A DNA stretch of 16,427 nt from CAZLYK01 sp964563495 (GTDB taxonomy: Bacteria > Acidobacteriota > Blastocatellia > RBC074): the NCBI GenBank assembly GCA_964563495.1, contig CAZLYK010000127.1, positions 1 through 16,427 of the forward strand, in the 5' to 3' direction. Both the position numbers and the translations under genes were made by a program. The notes under the pieces are model-generated. The model had not been told where the DNA came from, searched no databases, and saw only the letters and a program-made list of their open reading frames with translations. Positions 1 to 8,400 of this stretch are shown here, piece by piece (the first letter of the stretch is position 1; every line of letters starts with the position of its first letter).

Positions 1-3000
1 CCTGACCATCCGGCTGACGGATTTGATCGGCAGCGAAGTCCCCCTCTCATCGACCAACCCGAGTGAGGTGGCTCCTTCCCCAAGCTTCACCGTCGTGGCG
101 CCGATTGAACTAGTCATGACTCTGAACCGTACCCGGATAACTTCCCGCACGCCGGCCGGGTAGCTACTGCCGGGCCTGAGCGCGATGCCCAGCCCGAGTC
201 TTCCCCTGACGGCTTCGGTAGACTTGACCAGATAGGTTGCATTCTCACCGGCATCGTCTCCCCGCTCGTATCCTTCATATCGCAGCACCCTCGGATCGAA
301 GCCAAGCGAGAAGCTCATGGCGTTCTCTCCGCCTCGCGCGACCAGTTCGACGGGCATTACGACCAGGCCGCCCTCATCGATTTGATCTGCGATCCGCAGC
401 TGTCGCACAGCCCCGGCTGCCGGCGGTGGAGACTGGACCGGCTCTACAGGGCCGCCGGCCACAGTCAACATATCCAACCCGACAGAGTAACGCCCGGCCT
501 GCACCCAGTCTCCGATAGTGATCTTCCCGTCCCCCAAGGCCATACGTGGAGCGCAATCGGCGCGCTGGAACTCGCTTCCGGGCGCCGGCGTATCAAGCCC
601 GACCGAGAACCTTCCGACCTGTACCCAGTCGGAGATGCTGATCGTTCCGTTGCCTTTGGGTCTGGGCGCGACATCCGCCTCGTAACTTATCCAGTCTTGA
701 GTCACCGTGAAAACGTTGTTGGCAATTATGACTAACCCCGTCCGGTTGGCTAAATTTAAATTTTTTGCCACCGTATATTCGACCACGCCATTGCCGTTCC
801 CGTTCGCGCCCGAGGTAACCGCGATCCACGGGGCCTGGCTGACCGCGGTCCAGCCGCAGTTCAACCCGACCGTGACATTCACAGTCCCGATCCCGCCGAT
901 CGAGTTGAAGTGCCGGCTTGCCGGCTGGATCTCGAATGGCCCCACTGTCAACAACGCGGCATTGGTGGCCACGGTCCCACAGGAGTTGCTGAATACGGCC
1001 CGATAGCGAAAACCATTCAAAGACGCCGGCTCGACGTAAATAATCAGGGTGGGACTTGTTGCCCAGGCCAGATCTGAAAAGCTCGCGCCGCCATCCGTGC
1101 TGACCTGCCAGATGACGCTCGGAGCCGGGTTCCCCGTCGCGGCGGCCGTGAAAGTAACGTAGCCCGGCGGGCAGAGCGCCTGATCTAGGGGCTGGGTCGT
1201 GATCGCCGGCAGAGTGCAGGCGGGGTCGATAACGGTCAGCGTGTAATTACGCCGCGCGGTGCAATAGAACGCATCGTTGACTTTGACTGTGAAATTGTAG
1301 CCGGCCGCGGTCGCCGGCATTCCCGACAACAACCCGTCGGAAGACAAAGTTATTCCCGCGGGCAGTGCGCCGCCGGTGACGGAAAACCTATAAGGCGCGA
1401 CGCCGCCCGCGGCGGTGATCGCCTGGTTGTATGCCGTCCCTATGCTCCCGTTCGGGAGTGATTCCGGGCTGAGGCTGATCGATGGACAACTCGCGCAGTT
1501 GAAGACATAGGCCGAGCCCTGATCCGCCTTTCCATCCACATCACCGAAATACGCTCCGACAATCACCGTCTTTCCGTTGATGGCGACGATGCCAAAATTA
1601 TCGGATTCAAGGCCTTCGCTGCCGGTTAATTGTTGCTGGGGCGTCCAGGCTGTTCCATTTCGAATAAAGACATAGGCGGCGCCCTGTCGATTGTTTGTGC
1701 CGACCCTGGTTTCGATGGAACCGATAACAGCAGTGTCGCCATCGACCGCTACACGAACGCCGAAGTTATGGTCGATATCCATACCCTCGTTAACGATCAG
1801 TTTCTGTTGCGGCACCCAGTCGCCGCCGTCGCGAACGAAGACATAAGCCGATCCCTGGTCAGCATTCGTGCCGATATCGTCTTGATTGACTCCCACCACA
1901 ATCGTTTCGCCGCTGATAGCCACGGAGTTGCCAAAACGATCGTCGTCTTCGCCGTCATCGGCAGTCAGTTTTTTCTCAAATCCCCAGATGCCCCCGGCAA
2001 GCAGATAGACATAAGCAGATCCTTTATCGACCGTCGCCGGGACTTCTTGATGAGGAGCTCCCACGACTATCCGCTCCTGATTGATAGCCACAGACTGGCC
2101 AAACAGGTCGCCGCCGGCGCCATCCGGCGCGGTCAATTGTTGAATCTCATTCCAGTCCGAGCCGCTCCGCGCGAAGACATAGGCTGACCCCTGGTTGATA
2201 TTGTTGCCGACAATATCATCCAAGTAAGCCCCGACCACTATGACATCCCCTCGGATCGCTACCGAGTGTCCGAAAAAGTCACCTACCCCGGCATCGCCGG
2301 CGACCAGTTTATCCTGCAGGATCCAGGTTGAACCGTTGCGGACAAATACATAGGCAGATCCATTATCGGTATGCCCCTCGTCGTCATACTCAGCGCCGAC
2401 TACTATCGTATCCCCGTCAATCGCCACCGAGTAACCAAAATTGTCTCCCAATACTCCATCGTCGGCAGTGAGCTGCTTTTGAAAGCTCCAATCTGCCCCG
2501 TCGCGCACATAAACATATGCCGATCCCGTATTGGTTATCGATCCGATATCGTCAAACGGTGCTCCGATGACCATGGTATCCCCACTGATCGCGACTGCTT
2601 GACCGTATCTGTCGGATGCCGCTCCATCCAGGGCGAACAGCCTCTGATGCTCGACGTAGTTGCCGCAAACATCCGGTCTGACCGTCAGCGTCGCGGCATT
2701 CGAGGTCGCGGAACCGCAAGATCCATTCACCACCACGGTGTAACTGCCCGAATCTTCGACTGTCGTCGAGGCGATCGAATAAACGGGCGCTGTCGCACCC
2801 GGGATCAGGCGGCCGTTCTTGCGCCATTGATAAGTTAATGGCCGCAGCCCGCCGGCCTCCACGTTGAAACCGGCCGGATCGCCCTCCAGGACCGTCAGGC
2901 TGATCGGACCGGTCACGATCACAGTCGGCGCACATTCCTGTGTGACGGTGAAGACCTGTCCGGCGATGGTCATCGTTCCCGTGCGAGCAAGGCCGGGATT

Positions 3001-3336
3001 GTATGCGACCGTGTAATTGACCGTCCCACTGCCGGTGCCGCCCGGGTTTGAGATGATGTTGATCCACGGGTCGTTACTCATGGCCGTCCACGCACAGCCA
3101 CCCTCCGTGGTCACATTGACCGACCCATAGACTGAGCCGGAGGAGTAGTTCTGTGATGTCGGATCGAGCGTATAAAGACATTCGCTGCCGAGGGTATCCC
3201 AGAATTCATCGCCGGCGACCTGCGGCGCGGCGGGCACTACTCCGGACGCGCCTGCACCCCAACCCAGGTAGCTCAGTCCTATCACTATCATTCCGATTAT
3301 CAATGCATATTTGTGAACCTCTGTTTTGGCATACAT
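1..3336 (-). CDS. Exported FG-GAP beta-propeller protein with Ig-like, BACON, dockerin-like and cohesin-like modules (C-terminus cut by window edge)
   Basis: I read 1112 codons from ATG at 3334-3336 to the left edge with no stop in frame. The start follows a strong purine-rich ribosome site (GAGGGGGAG). Order of parts: hydrophobic signal or anchor (residues 8-25), BACON domain (about 55-133, ending in the typical FTVTQ strand), Ig-like domain (134-217), seven FG-GAP units (232-612, each with FGxSVAI and GSAYVF cores), He_PIG putative-Ig (614-706), second Ig-like domain (706-796), second BACON (798-881), dockerin-like pair of DWVQxGR helices (888-956) and a cohesin-like beta sandwich (974-1104). 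The last visible residues align with the end of the protein at 13701-16328, so probably only a few residues are missing. Inferred role: extracellular adhesion or protein assembly at the cell surface. No catalytic motif is seen. No specific gene name is justified. Confidence 0.9.
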   Translation of the reverse strand, partial: MYAKTEVHKYALIIGMIVIGLSYLGWGAGASGVVPAAPQVAGDEFWDTLGSECLYTLDPTSQNYSSGSVYGSVNVTTEGGCAWTAMSNDPWINIISNPGGTGSGTVNYTVAYNPGLARTGTMTIAGQVFTVTQECAPTVIVTGPISLTVLEGDPAGFNVEAGGLRPLTYQWRKNGRLIPGATAPVYSIASTTVEDSGSYTVVVNGSCGSATSNAATLTVRPDVCGNYVEHQRLFALDGAASDRYGQAVAISGDTMVIGAPFDDIGSITNTGSAYVYVRDGADWSFQKQLTADDGVLGDNFGYSVAIDGDTIVVGAEYDDEGHTDNGSAYVFVRNGSTWILQDKLVAGDAGVGDFFGHSVAIRGDVIVVGAYLDDIVGNNINQGSAYVFARSGSDWNEIQQLTAPDGAGGDLFGQSVAINQERIVVGAPHQEVPATVDKGSAYVYLLAGGIWGFEKKLTADDGEDDDRFGNSVAISGETIVVGVNQDDIGTNADQGSAYVFVRDGGDWVPQQKLIVNEGMDIDHNFGVRVAVDGDTAVIGSIETRVGTNNRQGAAYVFIRNGTAWTPQQQLTGSEGLESDNFGIVAINGKTVIVGAYFGDVDGKADQGSAYVFNCASCPSISLSPESLPNGSIGTAYNQAITAAGGVAPYRFSVTGGALPAGITLSSDGLLSGMPATAAGYNFTVKVNDAFYCTARRNYTLTVIDPACTLPAITTQPLDQALCPPGYVTFTAAATGNPAPSVIWQVSTDGGASFSDLAWATSPTLIIYVEPASLNGFRYRAVFSNSCGTVATNAALLTVGPFEIQPASRHFNSIGGIGTVNVTVGLNCGWTAVSQAPWIAVTSGANGNGNGVVEYTVAKNLNLANRTGLVIIANNVFTVTQDWISYEADVAPRPKGNGTISISDWVQVGRFSVGLDTPAPGSEFQRADCAPRMALGDGKITIGDWVQAGRYSVGLDMLTVAGGPVEPVQSPPPAAGAVRQLRIADQIDEGGLVVMPVELVARGGENAMSFSLGFDPRVLRYEGYERGDDAGENATYLVKSTEAVRGRLGLGIALRPGSSYPAGVREVIRVRFRVMTSSIGATTVKLGEGATSLGLVDERGTSLPIKSVSRMVR
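1495..2643 (-). repeat. Seven tandem FG-GAP coding repeats (one full propeller)
   Basis: Seven consecutive units of about 53-58 residues (residues about 232-612 of the protein) each contain an FGxSVAI-like strand, an IVVGA-like strand and a GSAYVF-like strand. Seven units is the number that closes an integrin-type beta-propeller. The last unit is one residue short in its FG strand (FGIVAI). The DxDxDG calcium loop typical of integrin FG-GAP units is not obvious in any unit. These are diverged protein repeats and not near-identical DNA repeats. Confidence 0.8.
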
Positions 3337-3534
3337 AACTCCCCCTCGGCGGGGACCTTCTCTTCCTCGCTCATTTATCTTTTAAATTATTTATATCGGT
3401 GTTAACCAGACTATCCATTTTAGGCACGCAAGTCAGATGCCAGGCTCCAGGCAAGGACTTGTCGTCGTTGATTGGGTGATTTTGGGTTGGAGTTGGCTAT
3501 TTTTTCGCTGTCAGGAGAGTAATTCCGCCCAGAA
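3337..3534. other. Intergenic leader of the propeller gene, no gene seen
   Basis: About 200 bases between the palindromic repeat and the propeller gene. I find no convincing ORF or RNA gene. The part nearest the gene has an AT-rich patch at 3374-3400 (minus-strand core GATATAAATAATTTAAAAG) that stands out from the GC-rich surroundings. It is the likeliest promoter region, but I cannot find a convincing -35/-10 pair at standard spacing. Confidence 0.4.
3340..3355 (-). promoter_or_regulatory. Ribosome binding site of the propeller gene inside a small hairpin
   Basis: Upstream of the ATG at 3336 the minus strand reads a G-rich Shine-Dalgarno run. Five bases of it (complement of 3340-3344) can pair perfectly with the complement of 3351-3355, leaving a six-base loop. 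The ribosome site is clear. Whether the hairpin regulates translation is inference. Confidence 0.5.
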
Positions 3535-3619
3535 ATAGACAGGATTGACATGACTCTTGCAGGATTGGACAAGATAACGTCTTGTCCAATCCTGCAAGAG
3601 TCATGTCCATCCTGTCTAT
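3535..3619. repeat. Large palindrome made of the dispersed CAGGATT-type repeat
   Basis: Arms 3535-3573 and 3581-3619 are inverted copies of 39 bases with one mismatch around a seven-base centre. The left arm carries the CAGG, CATG, CAGG, CAAG tetramers at 3540, 3549, 3560 and 3570. This is the same 9-11-10 bp phasing as the repeats at 5276-5306 and 13676-13706. The right arm overlaps the last codons of the haloperoxidase gene and provides its TAG stop. No U-run follows on either side, so it is not a standard intrinsic terminator, although the transcript could fold into a long hairpin. Confidence 0.9.
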
Positions 3620-5259
3620 ACTGTCGTTCGGATGCCGTCGAACCGGGTCAGCGAGAACCCTTCAAAACGCTCGTGCAGGCATGTGCGCATTTCAGCCAGC
3701 ACACTCATCGCGATGGACTCACCCAGCCTCAACCCTGCCGCATTGTCGCTCCTCCAGTGAATCCCGGCCGCGCTCCTGCCCATGGCAACGTTGAAGGCGA
3801 GCTTATCCAGCTCTCCGCCAACGGTCAGTGTTGGCCCTCTGTAAGGCTCCAGTGTCAAGCCATCGCGACGAGCCAGCACCGGTTCTTCGATCGGAAACGA
3901 CTCATCGAAGAACGCCTTGAGGACCGTCGCACACGCCCCGGCGATGGTCGCGTGTCCCGACGGGTACGACGGATGCAGCGGGCATCCTTCCGGATAGGCC
4001 TGTGGCAGAAGATATGTTTTGTGCCGGCTGAATAACAGCTCGAGCGCGGGGGAGTCCAGCACTTCATCGTGGATCGGATACGCTGCCTGTTTTGTCTTCC
4101 GCCGGTGAAGCCGGCCGCCATACTCCTCCGGTCTCAGGAAGCGATGTAGGAGCCACTTGTGATACCAGGCGTGCTTGAGCGCCAGATCAGCCACGCGGGC
4201 CACCAGGTCGAGCGCGTGCGCCACGCCGAGCGTGGCGAAGCCCGACTGCGACCGCGAAGTCCGGTAGGGGATGCTCGGCTCGAACGGGGCGCCCTTGTAA
4301 GGACGCCGCACGTCTGTAGTCCCTTCCATGCCAAAGAGCACGAGGCAGGCGGTGAGGAACGCTTGATACGAGAAATCGAGCTGCACGTACGCCGCCAGGT
4401 CGCGAGCGCTGCGAATATACCGGTACGTTCCCGCGTGCCGCGACGTCGTCCCAGCGCCGTTCTGGACCGCGAGCCAGTCGTCCCAGGTGACCATGTAGTC
4501 TATCCCCGGCGTCGCCGTTCGCACGTGAGGCACGAGGCGAATGGCGCCGTACGGCGCTTCTTTCCAGAGAAACTGCGAGATGAGGGGGCCGGTCAAATCG
4601 CCGGGAGTAGAACCTCTAAAGAGCGTCGCAGGCGTCACCCGCCCGTTGACTTTCGGTCCGTGGAACCTGCTCAGTCGCGACAGGTCCTCGCACGCCCCGG
4701 CGATTACCGGATGGGTCGGGTATTCGTCGAAAGGGATATCGCGCGTCAGGGCCTGCCAATATAGCTCACAGGCTTCCGCGGCCAGCTCGGCGCTGTCGAA
4801 CCGTGGCGGCGGCGCAAGGTCGAGTGCTTGAGGGTCGGGACCTTCGAGTGTGAAGGCGTAGGCAGCCTGCGGATTGACCTGGCGTATGTCGCCCGGCGTG
4901 GGGATTGACTCCAAATCCTCAGCGCGACCGGAGCGTAGAGCCTTGACGAAGACCTTGTAGGCGGAAGGGTCGACTTCGCCGTTCGCCGAATGCGGCAGCC
5001 CCTTGCCGTAGCTCGCAATCAAGGTCGAATAACGTTGCTCGTCACCGTTCGTGGCGAGACGGCCGGTTTGGCGTCGCAGCTCGCTTTGAGCTGCTCCGAC
5101 CCGAAGATCGTAGACCGCACGCGCGCGCGCACCGGTGTCTTGTGGCGCGATGCCGGCACGCCCATTTTTATATGGCTCTGCGGCCAGACCGGTGACCGCG
5201 CCGGCCGCGAGCTTCAGCAGATCGCGACGACCTGGTTTGGTGTTGTCGGAACTTTCCAT
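3616..5259 (-). CDS. Vanadium-dependent haloperoxidase (PAP2/acid-phosphatase superfamily), Tat-exported
   Basis: 547 residues. The N-terminus has a twin-arginine export motif (GRRDLLKLAAG, about residues 10-20), so it is predicted to act outside the cytoplasm. The vanadate-binding motifs of the superfamily are all present near the C-terminus: K368 with R376-P377 (HKWLLHRFLRPEE), PSGHAT with S434, G435 and H436, and R495-x5-H501-x3-D505. Such enzymes bind vanadate and use hydrogen peroxide to oxidise halides; the halide preference cannot be read from sequence. The Lys-to-Arg spacing is x7 rather than the textbook x6. The C-terminus (ending FDGIRTTV) looks natural, and the stop codon is supplied by the flanking repeat. 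No Shine-Dalgarno is visible before the ATG, because repeat sequence begins 10 bases upstream. An acid phosphatase of the same fold is the main alternative. Confidence 0.9.
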   Translation of the reverse strand: MESSDNTKPGRRDLLKLAAGAVTGLAAEPYKNGRAGIAPQDTGARARAVYDLRVGAAQSELRRQTGRLATNGDEQRYSTLIASYGKGLPHSANGEVDPSAYKVFVKALRSGRAEDLESIPTPGDIRQVNPQAAYAFTLEGPDPQALDLAPPPRFDSAELAAEACELYWQALTRDIPFDEYPTHPVIAGACEDLSRLSRFHGPKVNGRVTPATLFRGSTPGDLTGPLISQFLWKEAPYGAIRLVPHVRTATPGIDYMVTWDDWLAVQNGAGTTSRHAGTYRYIRSARDLAAYVQLDFSYQAFLTACLVLFGMEGTTDVRRPYKGAPFEPSIPYRTSRSQSGFATLGVAHALDLVARVADLALKHAWYHKWLLHRFLRPEEYGGRLHRRKTKQAAYPIHDEVLDSPALELLFSRHKTYLLPQAYPEGCPLHPSYPSGHATIAGACATVLKAFFDESFPIEEPVLARRDGLTLEPYRGPTLTVGGELDKLAFNVAMGRSAAGIHWRSDNAAGLRLGESIAMSVLAEMRTCLHERFEGFSLTRFDGIRTTV

Positions 5260-5268
5260 ATTTGTGCG

Positions 5269-5345
5269 AAATAGACAGGATTGACAGGATTTCTGCAGGA
5301 CTAAACAGGATAAAAGACAAAGCAGTCAAAATAATCCTGTTTATA
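5269..5345 (+). repeat. Complete copy (about 77 bp) of the dispersed palindromic repeat with core
   Basis: The element starts with AAATAGACAGGATT and ends with the near-inverse AATCCTGTTTATA. CAGG units lie at 5276, 5285, 5296 and 5306, giving spacings of 9, 11 and 10. The core after the fourth unit (AAAAGACAAAGCAG) recurs in the opposite orientation at 16356-16427. Inverted ends plus a shared core resemble a small non-autonomous mobile element or REP-like repeat. No transposase is present in the window. Confidence 0.75.
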
Positions 5346-5403
5346 GCAATTTTCACATTTGTGCGACCGCGTCCTCGCGGTCGCACAAATGTGAAAATTG
5401 CTG
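5344..5403. repeat. Perfect inverted repeat, 27-bp arms
   Basis: Bases 5345-5371 are the exact reverse complement of 5376-5402, with a four-base loop (TCCT). The inner stem is GC-rich (GTGCGACCGCG) and the outer part AT-rich. It directly abuts the end of the 77-bp repeat. Part of the stem (ATTTGTGCGA) also occurs just upstream of the haloperoxidase start at 5260-5269. It could act as a terminator, an RNA-processing hairpin or a recombination remnant. No U-tract follows it. Confidence 0.9.
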
Positions 5404-5485
5404 CCGCAGGGTAAGCATTGATTGATGACCAATGCGATCAGCGCGGTTTTTCAATTTCGTGCGTCCTGTCAATCCTGTCTATTTG
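5404..5485. repeat. Partial repeat copy next to the giant gene's stop codon
   Basis: Bases 5464-5484 are the exact reverse complement of 5269-5289. The whole junction between the haloperoxidase and the giant gene is therefore framed by 21-bp inverted ends. CCTG units at 5465 and 5474 keep the 9-bp spacing. The copy begins one base after the giant gene's TGA. The 5404-5463 stretch shows no gene. Confidence 0.8.
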
Positions 5486-8400
5486 TCATGGCTTCGTCAG
5501 CGTCAACGCCGAAGGCCCATACGTTGGCGTATAGGTCTCGCCATTGCCCAGAATGGTCGCGAACTGCCCGGTTCGTGAACCGTATGTCAGTAGGTTGAAG
5601 CTGTCACCGCTCGCGGGGACGAAGCCGTTCATGGTGCGAACGTCGAGCGTCCCACTAAGGGTGGCACTGCCACTGACCAGTATGCGGTCGAATTCTCCGG
5701 GCGCGATGCCGCCAAGGCGCAGTCCCACCGTTCCCGTGTTGACAAAGCCGGCCACTCCCACGTTGAGGGTCGACGCCGGCCCGACCATCCGCAGCGTGCC
5801 GGCGTTCGAGACGAATCCGTCGCCTCCACCGAACCCGGCGGTGATCGATGCGTCGCCCTCGAGTTCCCATATCCCACCGGCAGGATTGACGAGATTTGAA
5901 CCAGGACCGAGGGCCAGACCTGCGCCGGCCAACCAACTCGTGGAGGTACCGAAGGTAAGAGTGGAGCCGGAGAATTGCCTGGCGATGCCGCCGGCAAACG
6001 GCGGCAATGTCGTATTACCCGTCACGGTCAGATTTAGGACCTGGATGATGCCGCCTCTCCAGCTGAAGCTTCCTGCGGTCACCGGAGCCGTCCCTCCCAA
6101 AACACCGCCATCGACCGTCAGGGCTGACAGGTTCACCGGAGCCACGGTGTTGAATGTCGCTGAGTTGCCGGCCATCGACAAGCTCCCTACCGGACCAAAC
6201 TGACCAGAGAATGTCACAGGGCCGCCATTTATGAAGACGCTGGGAGACCTGAGGCTTCCGCCAACCGTGCTGTTGTCGAAAAACTCGACAGCTCCTGCGG
6301 CGTTCACCTGAGATGTTGGCGCGAGGGAGACACTCCCGAAGCGAAGAGTCGTGCCGGGGGCTGTATTGAAAATACCCGAGCCGGCGCCTTGATTGATGGT
6401 CATCATCCCCGCTTGTAAGTCGAGATTGCCGTCGCTTTGGAAATTAATCCCGCGGCCGAGCGTGGCTGCCGCCGCCCCCTGCTTCACCAGATTACCCTGG
6501 TTGATCAACATGGTGGGGTCGGAAGATCCTCCAACATTCCAATCGATTTGAAGTTCTCCCTGGATCTGCATCAGGCTGTTTACGGGATTAATAAGCGTCG
6601 TCCCTCCGCCCAATAGCAGTCTTGCCCCATCCACGAATGTCGTTTGGGGGCCGAGGCGAAGGGTTCCTCCCCCGCCAAACATGGTTGCGCCGAAAGAGTT
6701 GGTGTTGGTGAACAGCGTCGTACCAGTTACCGTTATCGTAACGCCTGGGTCGAAGGTGAAACCACCATATACGCTCCAGTTCAGAGTGCCGATCGTAAGG
6801 TCGCTTGTGGCGGTCAATCCCCCCTGTAGGTTGAGCGCCCCAAGAGATACGGGAACCGGGGTGTTGAACGTGGTGATGCCAAAGTTGAGCGTGAGGGCGC
6901 CAATCGACAACGATGACCCGGTAAACGTCGGATTCGCGTTAGTGACGGTAACCTGCGGCGCTGCGAAGCTGCCTCGCACGGGGAATAGATTCGCACTGCC
7001 TGAGAACTCGACAGCGCCCTGCGCATTTACTGCAGATCCCGTGTCGATGATGTACGGCCCCGTAAATGCAAGCAGAGTTCCGCCAGCAGTGTTAATCGTC
7101 CCGGTCGTAGTACCACCACCGTTAAGCACCAGCGTTCCTGAGAGAACCTCGACGGTGCCGCTGTTGTTTACGACCGCGCGAAGGTCCGCTGTACTAGTGC
7201 CTCCGGCCTTTCGCAGTGTGCCGGCATTCGTGATGACACCGCCTGAAAATACACCCACGCTTGCATCGCCAAGCAACTCCCATGCGCCACCAACCGGGTT
7301 TATGATCTCGGCTCCGCTGAACATCTCGATTCTGATGTTTCCCGAGGTCGTCGTTGGGCCAAGACGCAACGTCCGGCCGGTAATGCTCGCAAACCCGGTT
7401 AAAGTCGTCACGCCTATGACTGTGAGGTCGCCGCTGCCCTGCAGGCTGCCATCGTTCCACGTTAGCGTGCTCGCGGTCACATTCGCGGAGCCGCCCAGGG
7501 AACCCCCAGATAATGTCAACTCGGTTACGCTGACAGAGTTTGTCGTGTTAAACGTCGCTGTCCCGCCATCGAGAGTCATCCTGACCAGCCCGCCAACCGG
7601 GCCAGTGAAGGTCACGGAGTTCTGCTGAAAGTGATCCAGCGTTACGCTGCTTGCGTTAAAGCTGCCTGCAACCTGCACATTCGCTGGCTCGTACCACAGA
7701 CTGAACTCCACCACCCCCGCAGTGTTCACCTGCGACGTGGGATCGAGCGTGTGTGTTCCACTTAATCGAAGTGTCGTTCCAGCGAGCCCTACGAACGACC
7801 CGCTGCTCGTCCCACCGCGAGTGAGCGCCAACGTCCCGGCCTGCAGTTCGATGGTCCCGCTATTGTTTACGACCGCGCGAAGGTCCGCTGTACTAGTGCC
7901 TCCGGCCTTTCGCAGTGTGCCGGCATTCGTGATGACACCGCCTGAAAATACACCCACGCTTGCATCGCCAAGCAACTCCCATGCGCCACCAACCGGGTTT
8001 ATGATCTCGGCTCCGCTGAACATCTCGATTCTGATGTTTCCCGAGGTCGTCGTTGGGCCAAGACGCAACGTCCGGCCGGTAATGCTCGCAAACCCGGTTA
8101 AAGTCGTCACGCCTCTGACTGTGAGGTCGCCGCTGCCCTGCAGGCTGCCATCGTTCCACGTTAGCGTACTAACTGACACCACGCCAGCCCCAGATAGAGT
8201 ACCGCCTGAGAAGGTCAGGCCCCCGGTCAGGTTGGCGGTCGATTGGATACCTAGTTCGCCGCCCGAAATGACCATCGCCTCGGTGCTCTGCAGCGAGGAA
8301 ATCGACAGCGTCCCGGTGCTGTAGGTGACCGTCACGTCGGCTGCCGGTCGGTCGATGACCACAAAGTCCCCGGGCTGCGGCAACTCGTTGTCGCTCCAGT

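Larger units (their letters stand above)
5715..8167 (-). repeat. Four tandem ~230-residue beta-solenoid coding repeats
   Basis: Units start at about 8167, 7468, 6786 and 6071 (spacings about 699, 682 and 715 bp). Each opens with a TLTWNDG-like motif, continues through a TLRLGP-like strand and an INPVGG/WELxGD-like strand, and reaches a TNAGTLR-like strand. Units 1 and 2 are almost identical over 305 bp while units 3 and 4 are strongly diverged. This pattern is typical of right-handed beta-helix adhesins. Confidence 0.75.

Noticed and set aside
5345..5402. Standard Rho-independent terminator
   Set aside because: The hairpin is strong but no U-run follows on either strand, so I list it only as an inverted repeat. 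The same holds for 3535-3619.
5486..6000. Autotransporter (type V) C-terminal barrel on the giant protein
   Set aside because: The solenoid runs to a C-cap close to the stop. There is no 250-300-residue amphipathic barrel and no terminal aromatic residue.
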